Assembly (NCBI GenBank): GCA_937936695.1
Contig: CALHCK010000076.1
Span: 1-10,689, forward strand
Length of the DNA: 10,689 bases
Direction: 5' to 3'
DNA from: an uncultured Polaribacter sp.
GTDB lineage: Bacteria > Bacteroidota > Bacteroidia > Flavobacteriales > Flavobacteriaceae
Position 1 is the stretch's first letter, and each line of letters starts with the position of its first letter. Of this stretch, positions 1 through 6,806 are shown piece after piece. Made by a program: the position numbers and the translations under genes. The notes beneath the pieces are model-generated. The model made no database searches and was not told where the DNA came from. It saw nothing but the letters and a program-made list of their open reading frames with translations.

Positions 1-1091
1 AAAGAAAAGCTACTAATTGGATCTACTGTATTTGGTATACGAGTATTATTCCAAAAATGAATTTCTGAAGGATTACCTCCTTTAGCTCTCATCGTAGGAA
101 TTTCGGCACTTCTATTTCCTAAATTAAATGTGTTGTTAAAAATAGCATTTCTATAACCTGTATTATAATCTGTTTTACGATCTTGAAAATCTATTGCTGC
201 ATTAATAATAGCTGAACCATCAATATTAAATGTATTATTATATACAAATGTGTATGCTCCCTTTAAATCTATAAAAGCATCTGCACTGTTTTCTCCTGAA
301 ATACCTTTTGCCGAAAAAACACAATTTCTAATAATTGTATTTAATGTTCCTTCTTTTACATCTACAGCTTCTGCAGTTACATTAGGCCCTATAATACAAT
401 TTTCAATAATATTATTGTTGCAATCAGGATTGTAAGTAGCTACATGCTGAGACCTATCTGAACCAATATATAAACCTTCACCAAAACCAGGTTTTTTAAC
501 TCCAGTATTAAATATATTACAACCAGTAACTAAATTGTTACTAGAACCATCTCTTAAATGTATTCCTTCCTCTCCAATATCTCTAACTGTTATATTTTCT
601 ATTATAACATTATTCGCATTATCTAACACTAATCCTTTAGAACCATCTTCTAAAATAAGGTTTTTAATTTGCCAATAATCTCCTAAAATTCTCATTATAT
701 AACCATCGTACCTGCCTTCTGATCCTTTTAATATAGGAGGATTTAAAGGGTCTTTTGCTCTTATTATTATTGGAGCATTTACTGTACCATCTTGCTCCGA
801 AAAAAATAACGAGGATCCTCCGTTTGTATTATCTTTTTCTAAGGCAACATATGTTCCTGGTTCAATAACAATTTCATCTCCAGGTTGTGCAGTTCTCATA
901 GCATTTAAAATACATTTTACTGTATTACATTCTTTTACAACATTAACTCTTGTTTTTGATAAGTTTAATGAATTATTATCTGTAAAAGAACCAGAGTTTT
1001 TAAATAATATTGGAGTGTAATTTGCTTGCGATTTAAAACACATAAGTAATAATAAGATAAACAAATAAAGATGCTGTCTTTTCCTAATCAT
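1..1091 (-). CDS. Secreted right-handed parallel beta-helix protein (partial, C-terminus outside window)
   Basis: Reading the minus strand from the ATG at 1091 gives an open frame of 363 complete codons that runs off the left edge, so only the N-terminal part is present. Residues 1-23 form a signal peptide: basic MIRKRQ, a leucine-rich core, then a type I site after SQA. Residues about 54-82 (around AMRTAQPGDEIVIEPGTY) resemble the first turn of pectate-lyase/chondroitinase-B-like beta-helices. From about 130 on, short beta-helix rungs repeat, rich in N and I/V (for example NNVIIENITV and NNIIENCIIG), with a conserved-looking GFGEGLYIGSD at about 202-212. Such folds occur in polysaccharide lyases and in many secreted proteins of unknown activity. 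No catalytic set can be assigned, so the substrate is unknown. The gene follows guaB in the same direction, but a terminator separates them, so it probably has its own promoter; none is convincing in 1092-1300. Confidence 0.85.
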   Translation of the reverse strand, partial: MIRKRQHLYLFILLLLMCFKSQANYTPILFKNSGSFTDNNSLNLSKTRVNVVKECNTVKCILNAMRTAQPGDEIVIEPGTYVALEKDNTNGGSSLFFSEQDGTVNAPIIIRAKDPLNPPILKGSEGRYDGYIMRILGDYWQIKNLILEDGSKGLVLDNANNVIIENITVRDIGEEGIHLRDGSSNNLVTGCNIFNTGVKKPGFGEGLYIGSDRSQHVATYNPDCNNNIIENCIIGPNVTAEAVDVKEGTLNTIIRNCVFSAKGISGENSADAFIDLKGAYTFVYNNTFNIDGSAIINAAIDFQDRKTDYNTGYRNAIFNNTFNLGNRSAEIPTMRAKGGNPSEIHFWNNTRIPNTVDPISSFS

Positions 1092-1301
1092 AATATAATT
1101 TTTAAAATTTGGTTTTATTTCTTTAGCAAGTTAACATAATAAAACCCTAAAAAACCACGTAAAAATCTGTTACACAAAATATAGAATTATATTACTCCTT
1201 TTTAGAATAATTTTCTTTTTTTATTTTTAATAAAATAAAAAAGGTACTAATATTCATTTCATTAAATAACATATATATTAACCACCTAGTTCTGTAATAC
1301 A

Positions 1302-1331
1302 AAAAACTCAAGGAAAATCCCTTGAGTTTTT
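1302..1331 (-). terminator. Intrinsic terminator of guaB
   Basis: The arms 1302-1313 and 1320-1331 pair perfectly over 12 bp around a 6-nt loop. The core is ACTCAAGG/CCTTGAGT. The hairpin begins 27 nt after the guaB stop codon, and on the minus strand the distal arm ends in a run of T. It should end guaB transcription before the beta-helix gene. The hairpin is also nearly symmetric for plus-strand transcripts, but no plus-strand gene enters from the left. The rest of the 266-nt gap (1092-1301 and 1332-1357) is plain AT-rich sequence in which I see nothing else convincing. Confidence 0.85.
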
Positions 1332-1357
1332 ATAATTAAATTATCCTTAAATAATTT

Positions 1358-2833
1358 TTATCTTCTGCTATAATTTGGTGCTTCTTTAGTAATTGCAACA
1401 TCATGAGGATGACTTTCGTTAATTCCACTTGCTGTAATTCTAACAAATTTTCCTGTTTCTTTTAGTGTTTCTATATCTTTAGCTCCACAATATCCCATAC
1501 CAGCTCTTAAACCACCAATAAATTGATGAATGCTTTCAAATAATTCTCCTTTATAAGGTACACGACCAACAATTCCTTCTGGAACTAATTTTTTAATATC
1601 ATCTTCTACATCCTGAAAGTATCTATCTTTAGAACCTTTTTTCATTGCTTCTACAGAACCCATACCTCTATACGATTTGAATTTTCTTCCTTCGTAAATA
1701 ATTGTTTCTCCTGGAGACTCTTTAGTACCTGCTAAAAGAGATCCTAACATCACACAATCTGCTCCTGCTGCTATGGCTTTAGGAATATCTCCTGTGTAAC
1801 GTATACCACCATCTGCAATTACAGGAATTCCGGTACCTTTAATAGCTGCTGCTACTTCTAATACAGCAGAAAACTGAGGAAAACCAACACCTGCAACAAC
1901 ACGTGTAGTACATATAGAACCAGGACCAATACCAACTTTTATAGCATCTGCACCTGCTGCTACTAAAAATTTAGCTGCATCTGCTGTAGCCACATTTCCA
2001 ACAACAACATCTAAATTTGCAAACTTATCTTTTACAGACTTTAAAGCCTCTACTACTGTTTTTGTATGACCATGTGCGGTATCTATAATTACAGCATCTA
2101 CACCTGCATTTACCAATGCCTCTGCTCTTTCTACAACATCTGGAGTTACACCTAACGCTGCTGCAACTCTTAGTCTACCATAAGAATCTTTATTAGCAAT
2201 AGGTTTTTGCGTTACTTTAGTTATATCTCTAAAAGTAATTAAACCTTTTAATACATATGAATCATCAACAATTAATAATTTTTCTATTTTATAATTTTGA
2301 AGAATTTTTTCTGCATCTACTAAAGATGTTCCAACGGCAGCTGTTACTAAGTTTTCACTTGTCATAACCTCTACTATCGGTCTTGCATTGTCATGCTCAA
2401 AACGTAAATCTCTGTTAGTTACAATTCCTTTTAAAATACCTTTATCATCTACAATTGGTATACCTCCAATACTATGCTCTTTCATGTTAGCTTTAGCATC
2501 TAACACAGTAGCTGTTAATGGTAAAGTTACAGGATCTAAAATCATACCAGATTCAGCACGCTTTACTTTTCTAACTTCTTGAGCTTGTTGCTCTATTGTC
2601 ATATTTTTATGTAAAACCCCAATACCACCTTCTCTTGCTATAGCAATTGCTAAAGCAGATTCTGTAACAGTATCCATTGCTGCAGAAGCAATAGGTACAT
2701 TTATTGTTATGTTTTTAGTAAATTTTGTTTGAATGCTAACTTCTCTAGGAAGAACTTCTGAAAAGGCTGGTACTAATAAAACGTCATCGTACGTTAAACC
2801 TTCTCCTAAAATTTTGTCGTTGTGTGCTGTCAT
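1358..2833 (-). CDS. guaB: Inosine-5'-monophosphate dehydrogenase
   Basis: This cytosolic enzyme oxidises IMP to XMP with NAD+, the committed step of GMP synthesis. The 491-residue protein has the standard bacterial length and architecture. The N-terminal part of the TIM barrel contains LTYDDVLLVP (13-22). Two CBS domains lie at about 95-212 (GGIPIVDD...GIVTNRDLR and EKLLIVDD...GLITFRDI). The catalytic loop GIGPGSICTTR (301-311) carries the nucleophilic Cys308 and Thr310. ADGGIRYTGD (340-349) and the flap with SKDRYFQ (401-407; Arg404/Tyr405) are intact. The start is the ATG at 2833, just before the expected TYDDVLL region. It is transcribed alone, away from the imelysin operon, and ends at the terminator at 1302-1331. 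Nothing ties it to the metal locus beyond a shared upstream region. Confidence 0.98.
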   Translation of the reverse strand: MTAHNDKILGEGLTYDDVLLVPAFSEVLPREVSIQTKFTKNITINVPIASAAMDTVTESALAIAIAREGGIGVLHKNMTIEQQAQEVRKVKRAESGMILDPVTLPLTATVLDAKANMKEHSIGGIPIVDDKGILKGIVTNRDLRFEHDNARPIVEVMTSENLVTAAVGTSLVDAEKILQNYKIEKLLIVDDSYVLKGLITFRDITKVTQKPIANKDSYGRLRVAAALGVTPDVVERAEALVNAGVDAVIIDTAHGHTKTVVEALKSVKDKFANLDVVVGNVATADAAKFLVAAGADAIKVGIGPGSICTTRVVAGVGFPQFSAVLEVAAAIKGTGIPVIADGGIRYTGDIPKAIAAGADCVMLGSLLAGTKESPGETIIYEGRKFKSYRGMGSVEAMKKGSKDRYFQDVEDDIKKLVPEGIVGRVPYKGELFESIHQFIGGLRAGMGYCGAKDIETLKETGKFVRITASGINESHPHDVAITKEAPNYSRR

Positions 2834-2836
2834 TTT

Positions 2837-2855
2837 GCAATTAAGATATAATTGC
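2837..2855. repeat. Inverted repeat in the guaB leader
   Basis: A perfect inverted repeat has arms GCAATTA (2837-2843) and TAATTGC (2849-2855) around a 5-nt spacer. It starts 3 nt upstream of the guaB start codon, between that codon and the TAnnTTTG element at 2859-2866. It could be a DNA operator, or a small RNA hairpin covering the ribosome-loading region. With 7-bp arms in AT-rich DNA, chance is also possible. Confidence 0.4.
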
Positions 2856-2858
2856 GTG

Positions 2859-2866
2859 CAAATTTA
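2859..2866 (-). promoter_or_regulatory. Candidate guaB -7 promoter element
   Basis: On the minus strand this reads TAAATTTG, an exact match to the Bacteroidota -7 consensus TAnnTTTG. It ends 25 nt before the guaB start codon, which implies a 5' leader of roughly 20 nt. No TTG is found 17-23 nt upstream, so the -33 half is missing or degenerate and the call rests on the -7 element and its position. Confidence 0.45.
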
Positions 2867-2922
2867 CAATTATTATATGAATTTTAAGTATTAAAAAAAT
2901 GTAAATAAATTTTGTAATTATT

Positions 2923-2946
2923 TTATTTTAAATAAATCTAAATAAA
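2923..2946 (+). repeat. Upstream copy of 24-bp operator-like direct repeat
   Basis: This 24-bp segment matches the one at 2983-3006 at 22 of 24 positions, exactly 60 bp apart. Both share the core AAATAAATCTAA. The first 23 bases also form an imperfect palindrome (8 of 11 pairs, arms beginning TTATTT and ending AAATAA). It ends 1 nt before the candidate -33 TTG. AT-rich dyads of this size are typical of Fur-family operators, but naming the regulator is inference. Confidence 0.45.
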
Positions 2947-2947
2947 C

Positions 2948-2978
2948 TTGCACAACCCCTCTTTATTAATTTAATTTG
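2948..2978 (+). promoter_or_regulatory. Candidate promoter of the imelysin-DHOR-imelysin operon
   Basis: A TTG at 2948-2950 is followed, after a 20-nt spacer, by TTAATTTG at 2971-2978. This fits the Bacteroidota TTG-N(17-23)-TAnnTTTG promoter with one mismatch in the -7 element. Transcription would start near 2984 and give a leader of about 30 nt before the ATG at 3013. The two copies of the 24-bp repeat lie immediately upstream of the -33 and across the predicted start. Confidence 0.45.
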
Positions 2979-2982
2979 CATC

Positions 2983-3006
2983 TTATTTAAAATAAATCTA
3001 ATTAAA
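2983..3006 (+). repeat. Downstream copy of 24-bp operator-like direct repeat
   Basis: This is the second copy of the element at 2923-2946 (22 of 24 identical; the differences are at positions 7 and 20). It also has 8 of 11 dyad-symmetric pairs around a central A. It lies across the predicted transcription start and ends 6 nt before the imelysin start codon, a position where a bound repressor would block initiation. Confidence 0.45.
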
Positions 3007-3012
3007 TATAGT

Positions 3013-4239
3013 ATGAAAAATTTATTAAAATTATCATTAATTTTCTGTTTAGCAATAATTGTTAAAAGTTGTGGTAAAAAAGAAACTGTTGAAAACCCAG
3101 AAACGGTTTTAGACGAAAAAAAAGCTGAGTTTGTAAGTAATTATGTAAACATTGTTACAGCTAGTTATCAAGATGCAATGACTAAAGTACTAGATTTACA
3201 AACTGCTGTAAATACTTTTGTAACCACACCAACAGATGCCAATTTTACTAATGCTAAAAATGCATGGTTAGCTTCTAGAGAACCATACGGACAAACAGAA
3301 GCATACCGTTTTTATGATGGACCAATTGATGGTGCTGATGGAGAACCTGAAGGATATATTAATGCATGGCCTTTAGATGAAGCGCTAATAGATTATGTTG
3401 CAGATGGAACTGGAGGTCAGGATTTATCTGATAACAGACAAAATATTGTAAATAATACTGAACAGTACCCAACATTTACAAAAGAAAATTTAAAAGAACT
3501 TTCTGGTTTTAATAACAACGAATCTAATGTTACTATTGGTTTTCATGCAATAGAATTTCTTTTATGGGGACAAGATAATTCTGCTCCTGCTGCTAAAATG
3601 AACGGACAAAGAGCTTATACAGATTATACAACTGCAACAAATGCTACTCGTAGAGGGCAATATTTAAAAGTAGTTACAGATTTGTTAGTAGACGATTTAC
3701 AATCTGTTGTAGATCAATGGAAAGAGGGTGCTACTTATAGAAATACTTTCTTATCTCAAAACTCAAACGTTTCTATTAATATGATTTTAACAGGAGCTGC
3801 TAAATTAAGTAAAGGAGAATTAGCAGGAGAGCGTATGGCTGTAGCGGTAGAGAATCAGGCACAAGAAGACGAACATTCTTGTTTTTCTGACAATACAAAC
3901 AGAGATATTTTCTTAAACGCACAATCTATTAATAATATTATAAACGGTTCTTATACTAGCATTAATGGTACTGTAATTTCAGGTACTTCTTTAATAGATG
4001 TTTTAACTCTTGTTAATCCTACAGAAGCTGCTGCTTTAACGGCTGTTGCTGATGAAGCTATGAGAAAAGTTACTGTAATTTCTGATACTAAACATTTTGA
4101 TAATCAAATTATTGGAGAAACTTTAGATAATTTTACAAATCCTGTAATGTCTGCTGTTTTAACTCTAAGAAACCAAGGTGATGAATTAGCGCAAGCTGGT
4201 AAATCTATTACAGGAGAAACTATAGACCCTAGTGTATAA
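3013..4239 (+). CDS. Imelysin-family (IrpA/ICMP-like, M75) metal-binding lipoprotein
   Basis: The 408-residue protein starts with a lipoprotein signal peptide; the lipobox VKSC puts the acylated Cys at residue 20, followed by GKKE. The imelysin domain covers about 37-395. Two features identify it: GFHAIEFLLWG (176-186), which holds the family GxHxxE motif with His178 and Glu181, and EDEHSCFSDN (285-294), typical of the IrpA-like branch. Imelysin proteins are iron-regulated, bind iron or iron complexes at the cell envelope, and are related to EfeO; the peptidase label M75 is historical and doubtful for this group. It is the first gene of a three-gene operon with the di-heme protein and a second imelysin. 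It probably sits in the outer membrane. The ATG is fixed by the signal peptide. No Shine-Dalgarno is present, as usual in this phylum. Confidence 0.93.
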   Translation: MKNLLKLSLIFCLAIIVKSCGKKETVENPETVLDEKKAEFVSNYVNIVTASYQDAMTKVLDLQTAVNTFVTTPTDANFTNAKNAWLASREPYGQTEAYRFYDGPIDGADGEPEGYINAWPLDEALIDYVADGTGGQDLSDNRQNIVNNTEQYPTFTKENLKELSGFNNNESNVTIGFHAIEFLLWGQDNSAPAAKMNGQRAYTDYTTATNATRRGQYLKVVTDLLVDDLQSVVDQWKEGATYRNTFLSQNSNVSINMILTGAAKLSKGELAGERMAVAVENQAQEDEHSCFSDNTNRDIFLNAQSINNIINGSYTSINGTVISGTSLIDVLTLVNPTEAAALTAVADEAMRKVTVISDTKHFDNQIIGETLDNFTNPVMSAVLTLRNQGDELAQAGKSITGETIDPSV

Positions 4240-4280
4240 AAAATAGTTGATTTTCTATTTCTGTACTATAATCTTTTGTC

Positions 4281-4309
4281 AAACTACCGTTGTTTATCAA
4301 TGGTAGTTT
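4281..4309 (+). terminator. Intercistronic hairpin, possible attenuator
   Basis: Between the first imelysin and the di-heme gene, 4281-4292 pairs with 4298-4309 over 12 bp (one G-T) around a 5-nt loop; the core is AAACTACC/GGTAGTTT. It is followed by only a short T stretch (TTTTGGCGTTTT), so it is a weak terminator at best. It may lower downstream expression or protect the 3' end of the first message. The 3' arm also contains TAGTTTTG (4304-4311), an exact -7 consensus, so the spot may instead serve a second start for the downstream genes. Confidence 0.5.
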
Positions 4310-4333
4310 TGGCGTTTTAATATAATTCTAATA

Positions 4334-5734
4334 ATGAAAAAAATATTTTGTTTTATTCTTGTAGCCATCTGTTTTTCTTGTAATAAAAAAGAAGAAGAAA
4401 ACTACTTACCTATGGTTGGTTATGAAGAAGGTGAAGAACTATCTGCAGGGAAACTTACCACTACTCTTTTAGGTGCCAATGCTTTTGATCAATCTGTACC
4501 TGGGTTAGCTTTAGAAAAAGATTTGCTATTTTTTGTAGGGAATTCTTTATTTAGACAAAATTGGGTAAGCTCACCTGCTTCTACAACTGCCAGAGATGGT
4601 CTTGGGCCAACTTTTAATGCCAGAGCTTGTAGTAGTTGCCATAATAAAGACGGTAGGGGGTTACCTTTACAAGAAGGTCAAAATTTTTCTGCCGGTTTTT
4701 TAATGCGTATTAGCGAAAACGGAACAACTGATATAGGTGCACCAAAACCATTTGAAGCGTATGGAGGACAAATACAGGATAGGGCTAATTTAGGAGTTTC
4801 TTTTGAAGCTAAAATAGCCGTTACTTTTCAAGAAATTAAAGGTACATTTAATGATGGAGAAACTTACACTTTACAAAAACCTATATACAATATTAATAAC
4901 GAACAATTTGGTTCTTTACAAAATGCTTTAACCTCTCCAAGGGTTGGACAACAAGTAATTGGTTTAGGTTTAATAGACGCAATAACCAAAGAGGCAATTT
5001 TAAATAATGAAGATGAGTTTGATGCCGATAATGACGGTATTTCTGGTAAAGCAAATTATGTTTGGAACCATACGACAAATAAAAAAGAAATGGGTCGTTT
5101 TGGATGGAAAGCAAATTCACCTACTCTTAAACAGCAAATAGCCGAAGCTTTTCATGGAGATATGGGGTTAACAACTTCTATTTTTTCTGAACAAAATTGT
5201 CCTTCTCCACAAAAAGATTGTGCAAAAGCATCTAACGGAGGTTTGCCTGAAGTACCTGACAATTCTTTAGACAATGTACTTATTTATACTTCTTCCTTAT
5301 CGGTTCCTATTAGAAGAAGTTTTGAGGATGAAAATGTTTTAAAAGGAAAACAACTTTTTAGAAATTTAAAGTGTACCAGTTGTCATGTAGAAACTTTTAC
5401 TACAGGCACTAATTATCCTTTTAATTCTATTTTAGAAAATGTTACAATAAGACCTTTTTCTGATTTTTTACTACATGATATGGGTAACGATTTAGCTGAT
5501 AACAGACCTGATTTTCTTGCTTCTGGTAAAGAATGGAGAACACAACCTTTATGGGGTATTGGTATGATACAAGAGGTTAACGGACACACATTTTTATTAC
5601 ATGATGGTAGGGCTAGAAATATAGAAGAAGCTATTCTATGGCATGGTGGTGAAGCTGAAAATGCAAAAAATAATTACAAAAAATTATCAAAAGAAGACAG
5701 ACAGAATGTTTTGTCTTTTATAAACTCTTTATAA
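4334..5734 (+). CDS. Di-heme oxidoreductase lipoprotein, DUF1111/DHOR family
   Basis: The 466-residue protein belongs to the DHOR family, which is distantly related to di-heme cytochrome c peroxidases and MauG. Two c-type heme sites are visible, CSSCH (99-103) and CTSCH (347-351). Other family hallmarks are DGLGPTFNARAC just before heme 1, a DxDxDG calcium-type loop (230-235) in FDADNDGISGKAN, LLHDMG (379-384), QPLWGIG (404-410) and HDGRARNIEEAILWHGGEA (423-441). The signal peptide ends in a lipobox at Cys16. The following NKKEEE resembles the charged lipoprotein export signal of Bacteroidota, so the protein may face outward. The family is often found next to imelysins, where it probably does redox chemistry on the metal or its ligand; the substrate and electron partner are unknown. 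It starts 94 nt after the first imelysin and ends directly against the second. Confidence 0.93.
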   Translation: MKKIFCFILVAICFSCNKKEEENYLPMVGYEEGEELSAGKLTTTLLGANAFDQSVPGLALEKDLLFFVGNSLFRQNWVSSPASTTARDGLGPTFNARACSSCHNKDGRGLPLQEGQNFSAGFLMRISENGTTDIGAPKPFEAYGGQIQDRANLGVSFEAKIAVTFQEIKGTFNDGETYTLQKPIYNINNEQFGSLQNALTSPRVGQQVIGLGLIDAITKEAILNNEDEFDADNDGISGKANYVWNHTTNKKEMGRFGWKANSPTLKQQIAEAFHGDMGLTTSIFSEQNCPSPQKDCAKASNGGLPEVPDNSLDNVLIYTSSLSVPIRRSFEDENVLKGKQLFRNLKCTSCHVETFTTGTNYPFNSILENVTIRPFSDFLLHDMGNDLADNRPDFLASGKEWRTQPLWGIGMIQEVNGHTFLLHDGRARNIEEAILWHGGEAENAKNNYKKLSKEDRQNVLSFINSL

Positions 5735-6805
5735 ATGAAAAAACGATATAGTTTACTTACAATAACTCTTATTTTATCTATTATTGCTTGTAATACAGAA
5801 AACACTACAGAAGTACCAGTATTTAATATTCATGAATATCATACTGTGTTTGTTAATGAAATTGTAACTACTGCAAACACAGAATTTGTAAAAGATGCTA
5901 CTACATTAAACAATGCAATTGCTTCTTTTTTAACAGTTACTAATACAACAAATTTAACAGCTGTAAAAAATGCTTGGAAAAATGCAACTATATCTTATGC
6001 TAAAACAGAAATTGGTGATGTAGGTATTATTAAAAACACTGCTATTCACTTATCTATTTATAGCTGGGGAGCCAATGAAAATAATATTGATACTTTTTTA
6101 GCATCAACAAACAACATCTCTAAAAATACTATTAATAGTTTACCTACAAAATCGAGAGGTTTAAGTGCTATAGAGTATTTACTTTTTAATGATGACGAAA
6201 ATAAAACTCTTGCTGATTTTGCTAACAATAGAAGAAAAGATTTTTTAGCTGCTCTTGGTAATAATTTACTAGAAAAAGCCAATTCTTTAGAGCGTCAATG
6301 GGCAAATTATAGTAATACATTTATTAACAATACTAGTACTGGTATTAACGGAAGTATTAATAATATTGTAAATCAAATAAATGTACTTTTAGAAAACAAT
6401 AGTCGTTTTAAAATAGGAGAACCTGCTGGCTTAGAAAACACCAGCTTTATAGATACTGACTTACTACAAGCTGAAAAAAGCGAAATATCATTAACAATTA
6501 TCCAAGAAAACATCAACAGCATAAAAAATGCTTATTTTACAAATACCGAAAACGGTTTAGACAGTTATGTTAGTAATATTACTGGAAATAATAGCCTAAA
6601 TAATCGTATTCAGAATAAATTTAATGAACTAGAAAACACTTTTACTAGTTTAAATAACACCTCTTTAAAAGCTGCTATAACTAATAATAACAACATGGTT
6701 ACAACACTATATAATCAATTAAAAGAGTTAATTGTTTTAATTAAGGTTGATGTTGCAAGTACTCTATCTGTAACGGTTACTTTTACAGATAATGATGGTG
6801 ATTAA
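5735..6805 (+). CDS. Second imelysin-family lipoprotein, divergent motif
   Basis: The ATG directly follows the TAA of the di-heme gene with no gap, so the two are surely co-transcribed and probably translationally coupled. The 356-residue protein has a lipoprotein signal peptide (lipobox IIAC, Cys19). The imelysin-like domain is all-helical and rich in N, T and S. The position matching the family motif reads RGLSAIEYLLF (141-151): Gly142 and Glu147 are kept, but the His of GxHxxE is Ser144. KNAWKNATISYAKTEIGDVG (79-98) corresponds to the KNAWLASREPYGQTE region of the first imelysin. The C-terminus ends in TFTDNDGD, an acidic tail. It likely partners the first imelysin, either as a structural subunit or with different metal or ligand contacts. 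Family membership is clear from motif and context; specific function is not. Confidence 0.85.
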   Translation: MKKRYSLLTITLILSIIACNTENTTEVPVFNIHEYHTVFVNEIVTTANTEFVKDATTLNNAIASFLTVTNTTNLTAVKNAWKNATISYAKTEIGDVGIIKNTAIHLSIYSWGANENNIDTFLASTNNISKNTINSLPTKSRGLSAIEYLLFNDDENKTLADFANNRRKDFLAALGNNLLEKANSLERQWANYSNTFINNTSTGINGSINNIVNQINVLLENNSRFKIGEPAGLENTSFIDTDLLQAEKSEISLTIIQENINSIKNAYFTNTENGLDSYVSNITGNNSLNNRIQNKFNELENTFTSLNNTSLKAAITNNNNMVTTLYNQLKELIVLIKVDVASTLSVTVTFTDNDGD

Positions 6806-6806
6806 T

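Noticed and set aside
250..435. Plus-strand 61-codon open frame
   Set aside because: It lies wholly antisense to the beta-helix gene, whose minus-strand frame has a signal peptide and repeat structure; the plus-strand peptide has no family resemblance.
1..1091. Lipoprotein signal at Cys18 of the beta-helix protein
   Set aside because: The residues before the Cys are LLM; Met at -1 does not fit a lipobox, whereas SQA at 21-23 fits ordinary signal peptidase I cleavage.
1092..1300. Promoter for the beta-helix gene (TATATTTTG on the minus strand)
   Set aside because: The spacing inside the -7 motif is off by one, and no TTG lies 17-23 nt upstream.
4893..5120. Minus-strand 75-codon open frame
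   Set aside because: Antisense to the conserved DHOR coding region between its two heme sites; a low-complexity translation rich in L, Y and N, with no start context.
3013..5734. Canonical EfeO-EfeB (EfeUOB) system
   Set aside because: The imelysin has no cupredoxin domain, the heme protein is a c-type CXXCH di-heme DUF1111 and not a DyP peroxidase, and no EfeU permease is present.
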